A stretch of DNA of 64,000 bases from Brevundimonas nasdae (GTDB lineage Bacteria; Pseudomonadota; Alphaproteobacteria; Caulobacterales; Caulobacteraceae): assembly GCF_016654005.1 (NCBI RefSeq), contig NZ_JAEPWN010000002.1:62001-126000 (forward strand), given 5' to 3'. The translations under genes were made by a program, and so were the position numbers. The notes beneath the pieces were generated by a model that saw nothing but the letters and a program-made list of their open reading frames with translations, had not been told where the DNA came from and did no database searches. How positions within the stretch are numbered: the stretch's first letter is position 1; each line of letters starts with the position of its first letter. Positions 55,316 to 63,766 of this stretch are shown one piece after another.

Positions 55316-56102
55316 CCGTCATCGAAATCGACCCGCCGTCGATGCTGTCGTTGAAGAAGGCCACGGGCTCGCCCGGCTCCTGCTGCGCGGCGACATAGAG
55401 GACCGGCAGATAGTGTTCGTCCGTCGGCACGCTCATTTGCGCGTCCTCAGCCAGGCCGACCCAGTTGATCAGGGCCTCGTGGTCGCCGCGTTCGAAGGCG
55501 TGCTTCACCGCCTCGTTGAAGCTGGTCGCCCAGCCATAGGGTTCGGCGCCCGGCTCGCGCTTCCAGGTCCGCAGATTGTGAACGAAGTCGCCCGATCCGG
55601 CGATGATGACGCCTTCATCGCGCAGGGGCCGCAGCGCCCTGGCCAGTTCGTAATGCTGGCGCGCTGTCAGGTCGCGATTCAGCGACAGTTGAACGACCGG
55701 CACGTCCGCCTCTGGCCAAACGTGAACCAGCACGGACCATGTCCCGTGATCCAGTCCCCACTGCTGGGTCTGGACGGCGCCGGTCAGTTGCGCCACCCGC
55801 GCCGCCAGCTCTGGCGACCCCGGCGCCGGATACTGCACATCATGAAGCGCCTGTGGGAAACCGCCGAAATCATGGATGGTTTCGGGCCGTTCCTGCGCTG
55901 TGACGCCCAGGCCGCGCGTCTCCCAGTGAGCGGACACCATGACCACGCCAGTCGGCTTTCCAACGGACAGGCCCAGTTCGCGCCACGCATCTGCGAATGG
56001 CCCGCCCAGCGCATTCATCGGCGAACCATGGCCGAAGAAGACAGCCGGTTGACGCGTCGCCCCGCCGTTCGAAGCTGCGCTATGGACTTGCCCGGCAGTC
56101 AT
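55299..56102 (-). CDS. LigB-family extradiol dioxygenase (4,5-DOPA dioxygenase-like)
   Basis: Class III ring-cleavage dioxygenase fold, 267 residues. Likely iron ligands and active-site His are in PAVFFGHGSPMNALG, VSAHWETRG, HDFGGFPQALHDVQYPAPG and IIAGSGDFVHNLRTW. The family includes YgiD and plant DODA; the natural substrate is unknown. ATG at 56102 (MTAGQ) has GGAG nine bases upstream and is chosen over ATG 56117. Confidence 0.9.
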   Translation of the reverse strand: MTAGQVHSAASNGGATRQPAVFFGHGSPMNALGGPFADAWRELGLSVGKPTGVVMVSAHWETRGLGVTAQERPETIHDFGGFPQALHDVQYPAPGSPELAARVAQLTGAVQTQQWGLDHGTWSVLVHVWPEADVPVVQLSLNRDLTARQHYELARALRPLRDEGVIIAGSGDFVHNLRTWKREPGAEPYGWATSFNEAVKHAFERGDHEALINWVGLAEDAQMSVPTDEHYLPVLYVAAQQEPGEPVAFFNDSIDGGSISMTGVRIG

Positions 56103-56178
56103 GGTTTGAAACTCCATCCAATGCAGCGACCATTAGTCACTGCTACAGTTCCAGATTTGGGAGCTGATGCATCTTAGA

Positions 56179-56658
56179 TCAAGAGCCCTCTTGCCGATCC
56201 GAAACTTCAAACGGACACACCGCGTCATAGAAGCTCAGGCTCGCGGGCGCCGTCAGCCCGCGTCGCGCGTGAAACCGATGCTCGACCAGCATGGCCTGCT
56301 GCTCAATGTTCAAGCCCTCCCATCGGCAGGTGTCGTCGGCGGCATAGGTGTAGCTGGCGACGCTGTCGCCCGCCTTAAGCTTGGCGAACAGCAGGTTCAC
56401 CCCCTGCTGCGCCTGCCAGACATGGGTCAGTTCGTGCACCAGCACCCCCTGCACGCCCAGGGCCGCCGATGCGAAATCCTCAACCAAAGCCCGCGCAGGC
56501 CAGACGATCCAGTCCCGCCCGAACCAGCGTCCGGCGACGAACGCCCGCGCGAACGGCCAGCCGATCAGCCGCACGGTGTCCAGACGGACGGCGTCGCCGA
56601 ACGCCTCACGCGCCAGCGCGGCCTCGCCATCGGTCAGGGCGCGAAGGAGTCGTCCCAC
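56179..56658 (-). CDS. HExxH metallopeptidase-like protein (vgr-related type)
   Basis: 159 residues with a zinc-peptidase-like motif VLVHELTHVWQAQQG and, downstream, NIEQQAMLVEHRFHARRG, which could supply the third ligand. The HExxHxxQ pattern recalls DUF4157-type domains and small proteins annotated as vgr-related, but no type VI or contractile-injection genes are near. The start is GTG at 56658, overlapping the 3' end of the VanY-type gene by 25 bases. No signal peptide is seen. Confidence 0.75.
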   Translation of the reverse strand: MGRLLRALTDGEAALAREAFGDAVRLDTVRLIGWPFARAFVAGRWFGRDWIVWPARALVEDFASAALGVQGVLVHELTHVWQAQQGVNLLFAKLKAGDSVASYTYAADDTCRWEGLNIEQQAMLVEHRFHARRGLTAPASLSFYDAVCPFEVSDRQEGS

Positions 56659-57491
56659 GGCTTCACATACTCCCAGTGCCAGGGTTCAAAGACATAGGGC
56701 ACGAAGCCGAAACGCCCTGCATTGGCGACCAGCCAGCGATAGGTGGCTGTGCGGCTCATGTGCTGACGGCTGGCGGCGGCGGTGGAGTCGACGCCCATGC
56801 CTTGCAACTGCCCCACATACAGATCGACCGCCGTGCCGGTGCGGTGCGGCGAACAGACGGCGCGGCGCAGGCCGTCGCAGTTCCGATCCTGTGCGCACCG
56901 CGCAGCGTCCGCCTCCGGGTCGCGGAAGCCGGAGAAGATCTGCAGCAGCTCCGGATCGGCCTCCGCCTCTGGAACCTCCGCCCGCGCCGCTGCGACCAGT
57001 CGGCGATAGGCGTCCAGGACATCACGCCTCAATAGCCGCGTCAGACGGTCCGCGTGTTCCTCTGACGCCACCAGATAGCCCAGTTGATTGATCGGCGGCG
57101 GCTCGGGACATTCCTGACGCAGGCGCGCCATCACGAAGGGGCGGCGTTCCTGCCATACGCCGCGGAACACCTGGAAGGTCGCGGCGTCGAACACGCCCGT
57201 GGGCGGCAAGCCATAGGTCTGCTGGAAGGCGGCCAGCCGCGTGGCGAAGATTGGCGTTCCCGGTCCGCAATCCGTGCCGATCTCCTGCTGGATCAGCGGC
57301 AGATAGGTCTCCCATCCCCACTCAGCGGCGCCGAACGGCGCCCATTCCAGCGTGTAGAAAGAGGCGGCGTTGGCCAGTCCCTGCTCGTTCCAGTCGCCGG
57401 TGTCGGCGTGGCAGGGACCAGAGGCCCGCGCGCCGCCCGCCGCCGTCAGCGCAAGCCCAAGGATCAGAAACGCAATCAGACTTCGCAACAT
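56634..57491 (-). CDS. Exported VanY/M15-type peptidase with peptidoglycan-binding domain
   Basis: 285 residues with signal SLIAFLILGLALTAAGGARA. A short peptidoglycan-binding-like region (FATRLAAFQQTYGLPPTGVFDAATF) is followed by an M15 D-alanyl-D-alanine carboxypeptidase-like domain: FSGFRDPEADAARC, the zinc motif SPHRTGTAVDLYVG and EPWHWEYV. It probably trims peptidoglycan in the periplasm. Its end overlaps the HExxH gene, so the two are coupled. Divergent from the MFS gene. Confidence 0.9.
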   Translation of the reverse strand: MLRSLIAFLILGLALTAAGGARASGPCHADTGDWNEQGLANAASFYTLEWAPFGAAEWGWETYLPLIQQEIGTDCGPGTPIFATRLAAFQQTYGLPPTGVFDAATFQVFRGVWQERRPFVMARLRQECPEPPPINQLGYLVASEEHADRLTRLLRRDVLDAYRRLVAAARAEVPEAEADPELLQIFSGFRDPEADAARCAQDRNCDGLRRAVCSPHRTGTAVDLYVGQLQGMGVDSTAAASRQHMSRTATYRWLVANAGRFGFVPYVFEPWHWEYVKPWDDSFAP

Positions 57492-57631
57492 GACCTAAGG
57501 AAGCCTCAAGCCGCCGGTTCCGACAAGTCCGAATGCCTGACCTGTGATCGCACAAGTCCCGGTGCAAGCTTCATCAATCGCTGGCATGGTGACGCGCGGC
57601 CGACTCGCGCCGCGCCGTTTCGGAACGACGC

Positions 57632-58996
57632 ATGTCGACCGCCCCTGCGACGACCGCCCCCCGGCGCTCCAACGCCGTGCTGGCCGCCTTTTCCGGTCCC
57701 TGCCTGCCATTGGCGGCGTTCGGCGTCGCCCTGCCCGTCACCCTGCCCGAGTTTTACGCCACCCATGTCGGATTGGAGTTGGGCGTAGTCGCAGCCGTCT
57801 TCATGGCCGTGCGCCTGATCGACATCGTGTTCGACCCCTTCATCGGCTGGGGCATGGACAAGACCAAGACCCGCTTCGGCCGCTATCGCCCGTGGATGGC
57901 GATTTCGACGCCCATTCTGATGCTGTCGGCCTTCATGATGTTTGTCGTGGTCCAGCCCGGCGCAGGCCCGGCCTATCTGTTTGGCTGGTTGCTGGTCCTG
58001 TACCTCGGCTTTTCCATCGGCACCCTGGGCCAACTGGGTTGGGCGGCGGTGTTGGCGCCCCAGTATGATCAGCGCAGCCGCGTCTATGGCTGGTGGCAGG
58101 TGTTCAACATCATCGGCGTCATCCTGATCCTGGTCCTGCCGACGGTGGTGGTCCAGACCGGCATCGGCAGCTATGCCGACGGCGTGCGGATCATGGGCTG
58201 GGCCATCCTGATCGCCCTGCCCCTGACCATCGGACTGGCCATGTTCGCCGTGCCCGAGCCGGTTAATTCGGGCCAGCAGCCGCATGGCGGCGCCAGCGCC
58301 TATCTGAACCTTCTGACCATGCCGACGGTGCGCAAGCTGTTGATCGCAGACCTGCTGCTGGGCGTGGCGCCGGGCATCACCGGCTCGCTGCTGTTCTTCT
58401 TCTTCGGCCAGATCAAGGGCTATGACCACAGCCAGGCCGGCCTGTTCATGCTGTGCTATTTCATCGCCGGCCTGTGCGGCGCGCCCATCTGGGCCTGGCT
58501 GGCCACCAAGGTCGGCAAGGACAAGGCCCTGGCCATCGCCAGCTTGATCTTCGCAGTCCTCTACATCGGCGCGACGCTTGTGCCCGGCGGCAATTTCGCC
58601 GTCACGGCGGTGGTCATGTTCATCGCAGGCCTGCCCTATGCAGCGGGCCTGTTCCTGCTGCGCGCCATGATGGCGGACGCGGGCGACGAGGTGCGGCTTG
58701 AAACTGGCGTGGACCGCACCGGCCTGATGTTCTCGGTCCTGTCCGCGACGACCAAGATCGGGCACGTCGTGGCCCTGATCCCCTACCTCATCCTGCAATG
58801 GGTTGGGTTCAAGGCGCTGCCGGGACCAGAGGGCAACAGCGAGTTCTCGCTTGTGACCCTGCAGATCCTGTTCATTCTGGTTCCCGGCCTGCTGCTGGCC
58901 GCCGCCGCACTGGTGCTGAAGGGCTATCCGTTGACGCCCAAACGTCACGATGAAATCCGGCTTGCGCTGGAAACCCGCGATGGAGCGCAGTCTTGA
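57632..58996 (+). CDS. MFS transporter, GPH (glycoside-pentoside-hexuronide) type
   Basis: Inner-membrane symporter of 454 residues with about twelve helices. VRLIDIVFDPFIGWGMDKTKTRFGRYRPWM near residue 65-95 is the signature of the GPH/MFS_2 family, and GSLLFFFFGQIKGYDHSQAGLFMLCYF follows in the second half. Substrate unknown; sugars are typical of the family. Its stop overlaps the mazG start (TTGA). Confidence 0.88.
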   Translation: MSTAPATTAPRRSNAVLAAFSGPCLPLAAFGVALPVTLPEFYATHVGLELGVVAAVFMAVRLIDIVFDPFIGWGMDKTKTRFGRYRPWMAISTPILMLSAFMMFVVVQPGAGPAYLFGWLLVLYLGFSIGTLGQLGWAAVLAPQYDQRSRVYGWWQVFNIIGVILILVLPTVVVQTGIGSYADGVRIMGWAILIALPLTIGLAMFAVPEPVNSGQQPHGGASAYLNLLTMPTVRKLLIADLLLGVAPGITGSLLFFFFGQIKGYDHSQAGLFMLCYFIAGLCGAPIWAWLATKVGKDKALAIASLIFAVLYIGATLVPGGNFAVTAVVMFIAGLPYAAGLFLLRAMMADAGDEVRLETGVDRTGLMFSVLSATTKIGHVVALIPYLILQWVGFKALPGPEGNSEFSLVTLQILFILVPGLLLAAAALVLKGYPLTPKRHDEIRLALETRDGAQS

Positions 58997-59787
58997 GGCC
59001 CATCGACCGCCTGCTGGGCATCATGGAGAAACTGCGCGACCCGGACGGCGGCTGCCCCTGGGACGTGGAGCAGACCTTCGCCACCATCGCCCCCTACACC
59101 ATCGAAGAAGCCTATGAGGTCGCCGACGCCATCGAGCGCAACGACCTGACCGAGTTGAAAGGCGAACTGGGCGACCTGCTGTTTCAGGTCGTGTTTCACG
59201 CCCGGATGGCCGAGGAACAGGGGCTGTTCGCGTTTGACGACGTGGTGACCGCGATTTCCGAAAAGCTGGAACGCCGCCATCCCCATGTCTTCGGCGAAGA
59301 GGCCCAGCGATCCTCGAAAGAACAGACCATCGCCTGGGAGGTCATCAAGGCTGCCGAGCGAAAGGACCGCCAGAAGCCCGGCGTGCTGGACGACGTGCCT
59401 GTGGGCCTGCCCGCCCTGACCCGTGCCGCCAAGCTGACCAAGCGCGCAGGCCGTGTCGGCTTCGACTGGCCCTCGACCGACGAGGTGTTCGACAAGCTGG
59501 CGGAGGAGGTAGAGGAACTGCGCGTCGAGATCGAGGCTGGCGACAAGGCCAAGGCGCGCGAGGAATTGGGCGACCTGCTGTTCGTCGTCGCCAATCTGGC
59601 CCGCAAGCTGGACGTAGAGCCCGAAGACGCCCTGCGCGCCGCCAACGCCAAATTCGTCCGCCGTTTCGGCTTCATCGAGGCGGAACTGGCCAGGGATGGG
59701 CGCACGCCCGACCAATCGACACTGGAAGAAATGGATCGCCTCTGGGACGCCGCAAAGGTCGCAGAGAAGACCGCTGCAAAGAACTGA
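58993..59787 (+). CDS. mazG: Nucleoside triphosphate pyrophosphohydrolase MazG
   Basis: Hydrolyses NTPs and dNTPs to monophosphates, cleaning nucleotide pools. 264 residues with two MazG domains: RPIDRLLGIMEKLRDPDGGCPWDVEQTF with EEAYEVADAIE and ELGDLLFQVVFHARMAEEQG, then EEVEELRVEIEAG and EELGDLLFVVANLARKLD. The start is TTG at 58993, overlapping the MFS stop; the sequence after it matches the usual MazG N-terminus, supporting this codon. Confidence 0.95.
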   Translation: MRPIDRLLGIMEKLRDPDGGCPWDVEQTFATIAPYTIEEAYEVADAIERNDLTELKGELGDLLFQVVFHARMAEEQGLFAFDDVVTAISEKLERRHPHVFGEEAQRSSKEQTIAWEVIKAAERKDRQKPGVLDDVPVGLPALTRAAKLTKRAGRVGFDWPSTDEVFDKLAEEVEELRVEIEAGDKAKAREELGDLLFVVANLARKLDVEPEDALRAANAKFVRRFGFIEAELARDGRTPDQSTLEEMDRLWDAAKVAEKTAAKN

Positions 59788-59796
59788 GCGCCGCGC

Positions 59797-60456
59797 GTGA
59801 CCTACGACCTTATCATCTTCGACTATGACGGCGTCGTCGCCGACAGCGAGCTTCTGACCAGCACCATCATGGCGGAACAGCTCACCGCGCTGGGACTGCC
59901 GACCACGTTGGACGAGGTGTTGAGCGAATATGTCGGGCGGCGCTGGCGCGACAACCGCGCCCTGGTCGAGGCGCGGCACGGACGGCCCTGCCCAGATGAG
60001 TTTCACATCAACTATTCACGGATTTCCAGAGAACGCGCCCAGTCTGAAATGGGGCCGGTGCCCGGCCTGATCGAGTTTCTGAACAGCCGGACCGAAACCC
60101 GCTGCATCGCCTCATCCAGCGGACCGGACTGGCTGTCTCTGGGGCTGGACCGGTTCGGCCTGTCCGAGATGTTCGCCGACCGGGTCTATAGCGCCGCCCT
60201 GCACGTCGATCGCGGCAAACCCCACCCCGACGTCTTCCTCTATGCCGCGAGGACGCTGGGCGTCGATCCGGCGCGCACCCTGGTGATCGAGGATAGCGAG
60301 GCGGGGGTGCAGGCGGCCCTGTCCGCCGGCATGACGGTCGTCGGGCTGACGGCGGGCGGCCATGTGCGCGAGGGTCTGGCCCAGCGACTGACGGCCAAGG
60401 GCGCGCACCATGTGGCCAACAGCTATGACGCCGTCGCCGCCTTCATGGATCGCTGA
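59797..60456 (+). CDS. HAD-superfamily phosphatase
   Basis: 219 residues with HAD motif I DLIIFDYDGVVADSELL, motif II in RCIASSSGP, motif III around RGKPHPDVFLYAARTLG and motif IV in TLVIEDSEAGVQAALSAGMTVVG. It resembles beta-phosphoglucomutase/phosphoglycolate-phosphatase-type enzymes; substrate unknown. GTG start at 59797, nine bases after mazG. Its stop lies three bases from the stop of the convergent antiporter gene. Confidence 0.88.
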   Translation: MTYDLIIFDYDGVVADSELLTSTIMAEQLTALGLPTTLDEVLSEYVGRRWRDNRALVEARHGRPCPDEFHINYSRISRERAQSEMGPVPGLIEFLNSRTETRCIASSSGPDWLSLGLDRFGLSEMFADRVYSAALHVDRGKPHPDVFLYAARTLGVDPARTLVIEDSEAGVQAALSAGMTVVGLTAGGHVREGLAQRLTAKGAHHVANSYDAVAAFMDR

Positions 60457-60459
60457 TCC

Positions 60460-62100
60460 TCACAGATAGCGGATTTCCTGCAGGTCCACTTCACGGATCA
60501 TGCGACGTGCGGTGACTTCGTCGATCTGGCGCAGGCGCATCAGGCGGCCCAGCTCCGACCGTTCCGCCGCCAGCCCCGCCAGCCACAGTTCACGCTCGAC
60601 CCGGTCGATCTTGCGCGTCACGGCGGCGTCGTCCTCCGCGCCATGCGTGTGGGTCTCGATGCGGCGGCGATAGACCTCCATGATCCGGCTGGCGACCTCG
60701 GCATAGAGGTCCGGATCGGGCTTGCTCTCGGCCATGGCGTGGGACGCGTCTTCAATGGCGCGCAAAGCGGCGGATGCGGCGGCGACCCTGCACCGGTCCT
60801 CCTCCACCTCATGCGATGGTTCAGGCGGCAGTTCGACATCCTGCAGCAGGCGCGGCAAGGCGATAGTCGCCACCAGCAGCGAGACGATGATCACGCCCGC
60901 CGCAAGGAAGATCGCCAGATTACGCGACGGCAGCAGCGTGCCGTCCGCCACGAAGAACGGCAGCGTCAGTATGCCCGCCAGCGTGATCGCGCCGCGCACG
61001 CCCGCCAACGACATCACCATGGTCAGACGCAGGCCCACCTTGGGCTGCGGCCCTCTGTGTCGACGACGAAACAGCGTCAGCTTCAGCGACGTCCACACCC
61101 AGATGAACCGAAGCGCCGCCAGCGCCGCCACGATGGCGAAGACATAGACCGCCAGCCACCAGATTTCAGGACGGCTGGTCCCGGCCACCACCTCCGCCGC
61201 GCGCGCCATGATCGACGGCATCTGCTCGCCCAGGATCACGAAGATGAAGCCGTTGGCGACAAACTGAACCGTGTCCCAGACAACGCCGCGCCGGATGCGG
61301 GTCATGGCCAGCGACTGGTTTCCGCCCACACCGCCGCGCTCGGTGAAGCTCATGGTGATCCCGGCGGCCACAGCGGCCAGAATGCCCGAAGCATTCAGCT
61401 CTTCCGCCACCAGATAGGCCGCGAACGGAATAAGCAGGCTGATCAGAACCTGGGCGCCCGCATCCTCGCCCCAGCGCTTGTTGACCCAGTTCTTGGCCCA
61501 GCTGATCGCCATGGTGACCAGAACGCCGACCGCGACGCCCGCCACCGCCAGCCAGGCGAAAGTCCCTATCGCGTGACCGATGGAGAAGGCGCCCGTCGTC
61601 GCCGCGATCACCGCAATCCGCATGCAGGTCAGGCCGCTCGCGTCGTTCAGCAGCGACTCGCCCTCCAGAATATGCATCAGCCGCTTGGGGATGGGCGCCC
61701 GCGCGGCGATGGCCTTCACTGCGATAGGGTCGGTCGGCGACAGGATGGCGGCCAGGGCGAAGGCCACCGGCAGCGGCATCTCCGGGATCATCCACCAGAT
61801 CAGGAAGCCCAGGCCAACGACCGTGAACAGCACCAGCCCCAGCGCCAGCTCCAGGATCACCGCCCGGTCCCGGAACAGAGCCTCCTTGGGGATGCGCCAG
61901 CCATCCAGAAACAGCAGCGGCGGCAGGAACAGCAGGAAGAAGACATCCGGCTCTAGATCCACCGTGCTGCCGGTGATCAGCACCAGCGACGCGCCCAGAC
62001 CGATCTGCACCAGAGGCAGGGCGATCCGTGTGATCTTGGCGATCGAGCCCGACACCACAACGGCCAGAAGCAGCAGCAGTACGGTCTCGATCAGATGCAT
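60460..62100 (-). CDS. Na+/H+ antiporter, CPA1 family
   Basis: 546 residues: twelve or so membrane segments to about residue 410, then a cytoplasmic helical tail of about 130 residues. Transport motifs include FFLLFLPPLLFLDGWRIPKE, AILSPTDPIAVKAIAARAPIPKRLMHILEGESLLNDASGL with the ND pair, and SLAGVRGAITLAGILTLPFF. Exports Na+ or K+ in exchange for H+. Starts three bases after hflX, so it is the last gene of the hfq run. Confidence 0.93.
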   Translation of the reverse strand: MHLIETVLLLLLAVVVSGSIAKITRIALPLVQIGLGASLVLITGSTVDLEPDVFFLLFLPPLLFLDGWRIPKEALFRDRAVILELALGLVLFTVVGLGFLIWWMIPEMPLPVAFALAAILSPTDPIAVKAIAARAPIPKRLMHILEGESLLNDASGLTCMRIAVIAATTGAFSIGHAIGTFAWLAVAGVAVGVLVTMAISWAKNWVNKRWGEDAGAQVLISLLIPFAAYLVAEELNASGILAAVAAGITMSFTERGGVGGNQSLAMTRIRRGVVWDTVQFVANGFIFVILGEQMPSIMARAAEVVAGTSRPEIWWLAVYVFAIVAALAALRFIWVWTSLKLTLFRRRHRGPQPKVGLRLTMVMSLAGVRGAITLAGILTLPFFVADGTLLPSRNLAIFLAAGVIIVSLLVATIALPRLLQDVELPPEPSHEVEEDRCRVAAASAALRAIEDASHAMAESKPDPDLYAEVASRIMEVYRRRIETHTHGAEDDAAVTRKIDRVERELWLAGLAAERSELGRLMRLRQIDEVTARRMIREVDLQEIRYL

Positions 62101-62103
62101 GTG

Positions 62104-63417
62104 TCAGTCGACCAGGTCGGGATAAAGCCGCTCGAAACGTCCGAGCGCCGCAGGGTGCAGCCGCACCATGACATGAGTGCGGCCAAGATCATCCGTCTCG
62201 CGGAACGTCACCCGCCCATGCTCATACAGCCACGCCAACGCTTCACCCTGTTCGGGGGCCAGGGTCATCCGCGTCTCGGGGTCGTCGTCGATCAGTCCCG
62301 CGATGGTTTCGCGCAGAGGCTCGATCCCCTCGCCCGTCCATGCGGACACGGCGACCGCCTCGCCTTCCTTCGCCAGCCGTTCAGCCTGACCGAGAACGGC
62401 CTCGCGCGCCTCCTCGTCCAGCAGGTCGATCTTGTTCCAGACCTCCAGCACGCGGCGGGTCTTGCCCTCCGGCGTCTCGATCTGTTTCAGAACCGCTTCG
62501 ACATCCTTGGCCTGGGCGTCGCTGTCGGCGGAGGCGATGTCGCGGACATGCAGGATCAGATCGGCCTCACCGACCTCTTCCAGCGTGGCGCGGAAGCTTT
62601 CGACCAGTTCGTGCGGCAGATCGGAGATGAAGCCGACGGTGTCCGCCACAATAGCCGGTCGGCCCTGCGGCAGCCGGATCGTGCGCTGGGTCGTGTCCAG
62701 CGTGGCGAACAACAGGTTCTTGGCGAAGACCTCTGATCCCGTCAGCCGGTTGAACAGGGTCGACTTGCCCGCATTGGTGTAGCCCACCAGGGCGATGGTC
62801 GGGAACGGCACTTTCTGGCGCTGTTTGCGGTGCAGGCCACGCGTGCGGCGCACCTCTTCCAGTTCAGCCTTCAGTTTGACGATACGGTCGGCGATAAGGC
62901 GTCGGTCCAGCTCGATCTGGGTTTCGCCGGGGCCGCCGGTCGAGCCGGTGCCGCCGCGCTGGCGCTCAAGGTGGGTCCAGGTCCGCACCAGACGCGAACG
63001 CTCGTAGTCCAGCCGCGCCAGTTCGACCTGCAGGCGGCCTTCCTTGGTCCGCGCGCGGCGGCCGAAGATTTCCAGGATCAGGCCGGTGCGGTCGATGACC
63101 TTCACCTCCCACGCCTTTTCCAGATTGCGTTGCTGCACCGGGGTCAGGGCGTCATCGATGATGGCCACATCGGCCTCGGCGGCGCGCATCAGGGCGGCCA
63201 GTTCCTCGACCTTGCCGGTTCCGAACAGGGTGGCGGGCGTCACCTTGCGCACGCGCACGATCTCCTCGCCCTGGATGTCCAGATCGAGGGCGCGGGCAAG
63301 GCCGGTTGCCTCCTCCAGCCGTTCTTCGGCCAGACGAGGCGATTCCGACCGTCCGTCGGGGTGGATGACTACCGCCCGCTGAACGGGGGCGGCGTGATCA
63401 ATAAGCTTTTGGGTCAA
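62104..63417 (-). CDS. hflX: GTPase HflX
   Basis: Ribosome-associated GTPase that splits stalled ribosomes; 437 residues. N-terminal domain includes GTGKVEELAALMRAAEADVAIIDDALTPVQQRNLEKAWEVKVIDRTGLILEIFGRRARTKEGRLQVELA, then a glycine-rich GGTGSTGGPGETQIELDRR, and the G domain: G1 LVGYTNAGKSTLFN, G3 DTVGFISDLPHELVESF, G4 NKIDLL. TTG start at 63417 directly follows the hfq stop. Confidence 0.95.
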   Translation of the reverse strand: MTQKLIDHAAPVQRAVVIHPDGRSESPRLAEERLEEATGLARALDLDIQGEEIVRVRKVTPATLFGTGKVEELAALMRAAEADVAIIDDALTPVQQRNLEKAWEVKVIDRTGLILEIFGRRARTKEGRLQVELARLDYERSRLVRTWTHLERQRGGTGSTGGPGETQIELDRRLIADRIVKLKAELEEVRRTRGLHRKQRQKVPFPTIALVGYTNAGKSTLFNRLTGSEVFAKNLLFATLDTTQRTIRLPQGRPAIVADTVGFISDLPHELVESFRATLEEVGEADLILHVRDIASADSDAQAKDVEAVLKQIETPEGKTRRVLEVWNKIDLLDEEAREAVLGQAERLAKEGEAVAVSAWTGEGIEPLRETIAGLIDDDPETRMTLAPEQGEALAWLYEHGRVTFRETDDLGRTHVMVRLHPAALGRFERLYPDLVD

Positions 63418-63663
63418 TCAGTCTTCTTCGGCGTCGGGCTCGTACAGTTGCACGGGCGCGGACGGCATGATGGTGGAGATGGCGTGCTTGTACACCAACT
63501 GGGACTGGCCATCGCGGCGCAGCAGCACACAGAAGTTGTCGAACCAGGTCACGATGCCCTGCAACTTGACCCCATTGACCAGGAAGATGGTCAGCGGCGT
63601 CTTGGTCTTGCGGACCGAGTTGAGGAAGGTGTCCTGAAGGTTCTGACGTTTGTCTTGCGACAT
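63418..63663 (-). CDS. hfq: RNA chaperone Hfq
   Basis: Hexameric Sm-like RNA chaperone for small RNAs, 81 residues. Sm1 segment [39 protein letters not shown] and Sm2 [12 protein letters not shown] are complete; the C-terminal tail is short, as in other alphaproteobacteria. First gene of hfq-hflX-antiporter. The leader just upstream is rich in ARN triplets. Confidence 0.98.
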   Translation of the reverse strand: MSQDKRQNLQDTFLNSVRKTKTPLTIFLVNGVKLQGIVTWFDNFCVLLRRDGQSQLVYKHAISTIMPSAPVQLYEPDAEED

Positions 63664-63668
63664 GGCAG

Positions 63669-63690
63669 GTTGTTCCTGTTCTTTGTTGTT
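63669..63690 (-). promoter_or_regulatory. ARN-repeat segment in the hfq leader
   Basis: Read on the minus strand the leader gives AAC AAC AAA, a single G, then AAC AGG AAC AAC. Seven A-R-N triplets in 22 bases fit the known binding rule of Hfq's distal face. The AGGA inside it is the likely ribosome site. A small hairpin CGCCGG/CCGGCG lies just upstream at 63694-63709. Confidence 0.5.
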
Positions 63691-63766
63691 CGTCGCCGGT
63701 TAGCCGGCGCGGGGCCGGAACGGCCAAAGGCGACCTTAAACGCCGTCTCCCCGCTCGGGCAACGGC

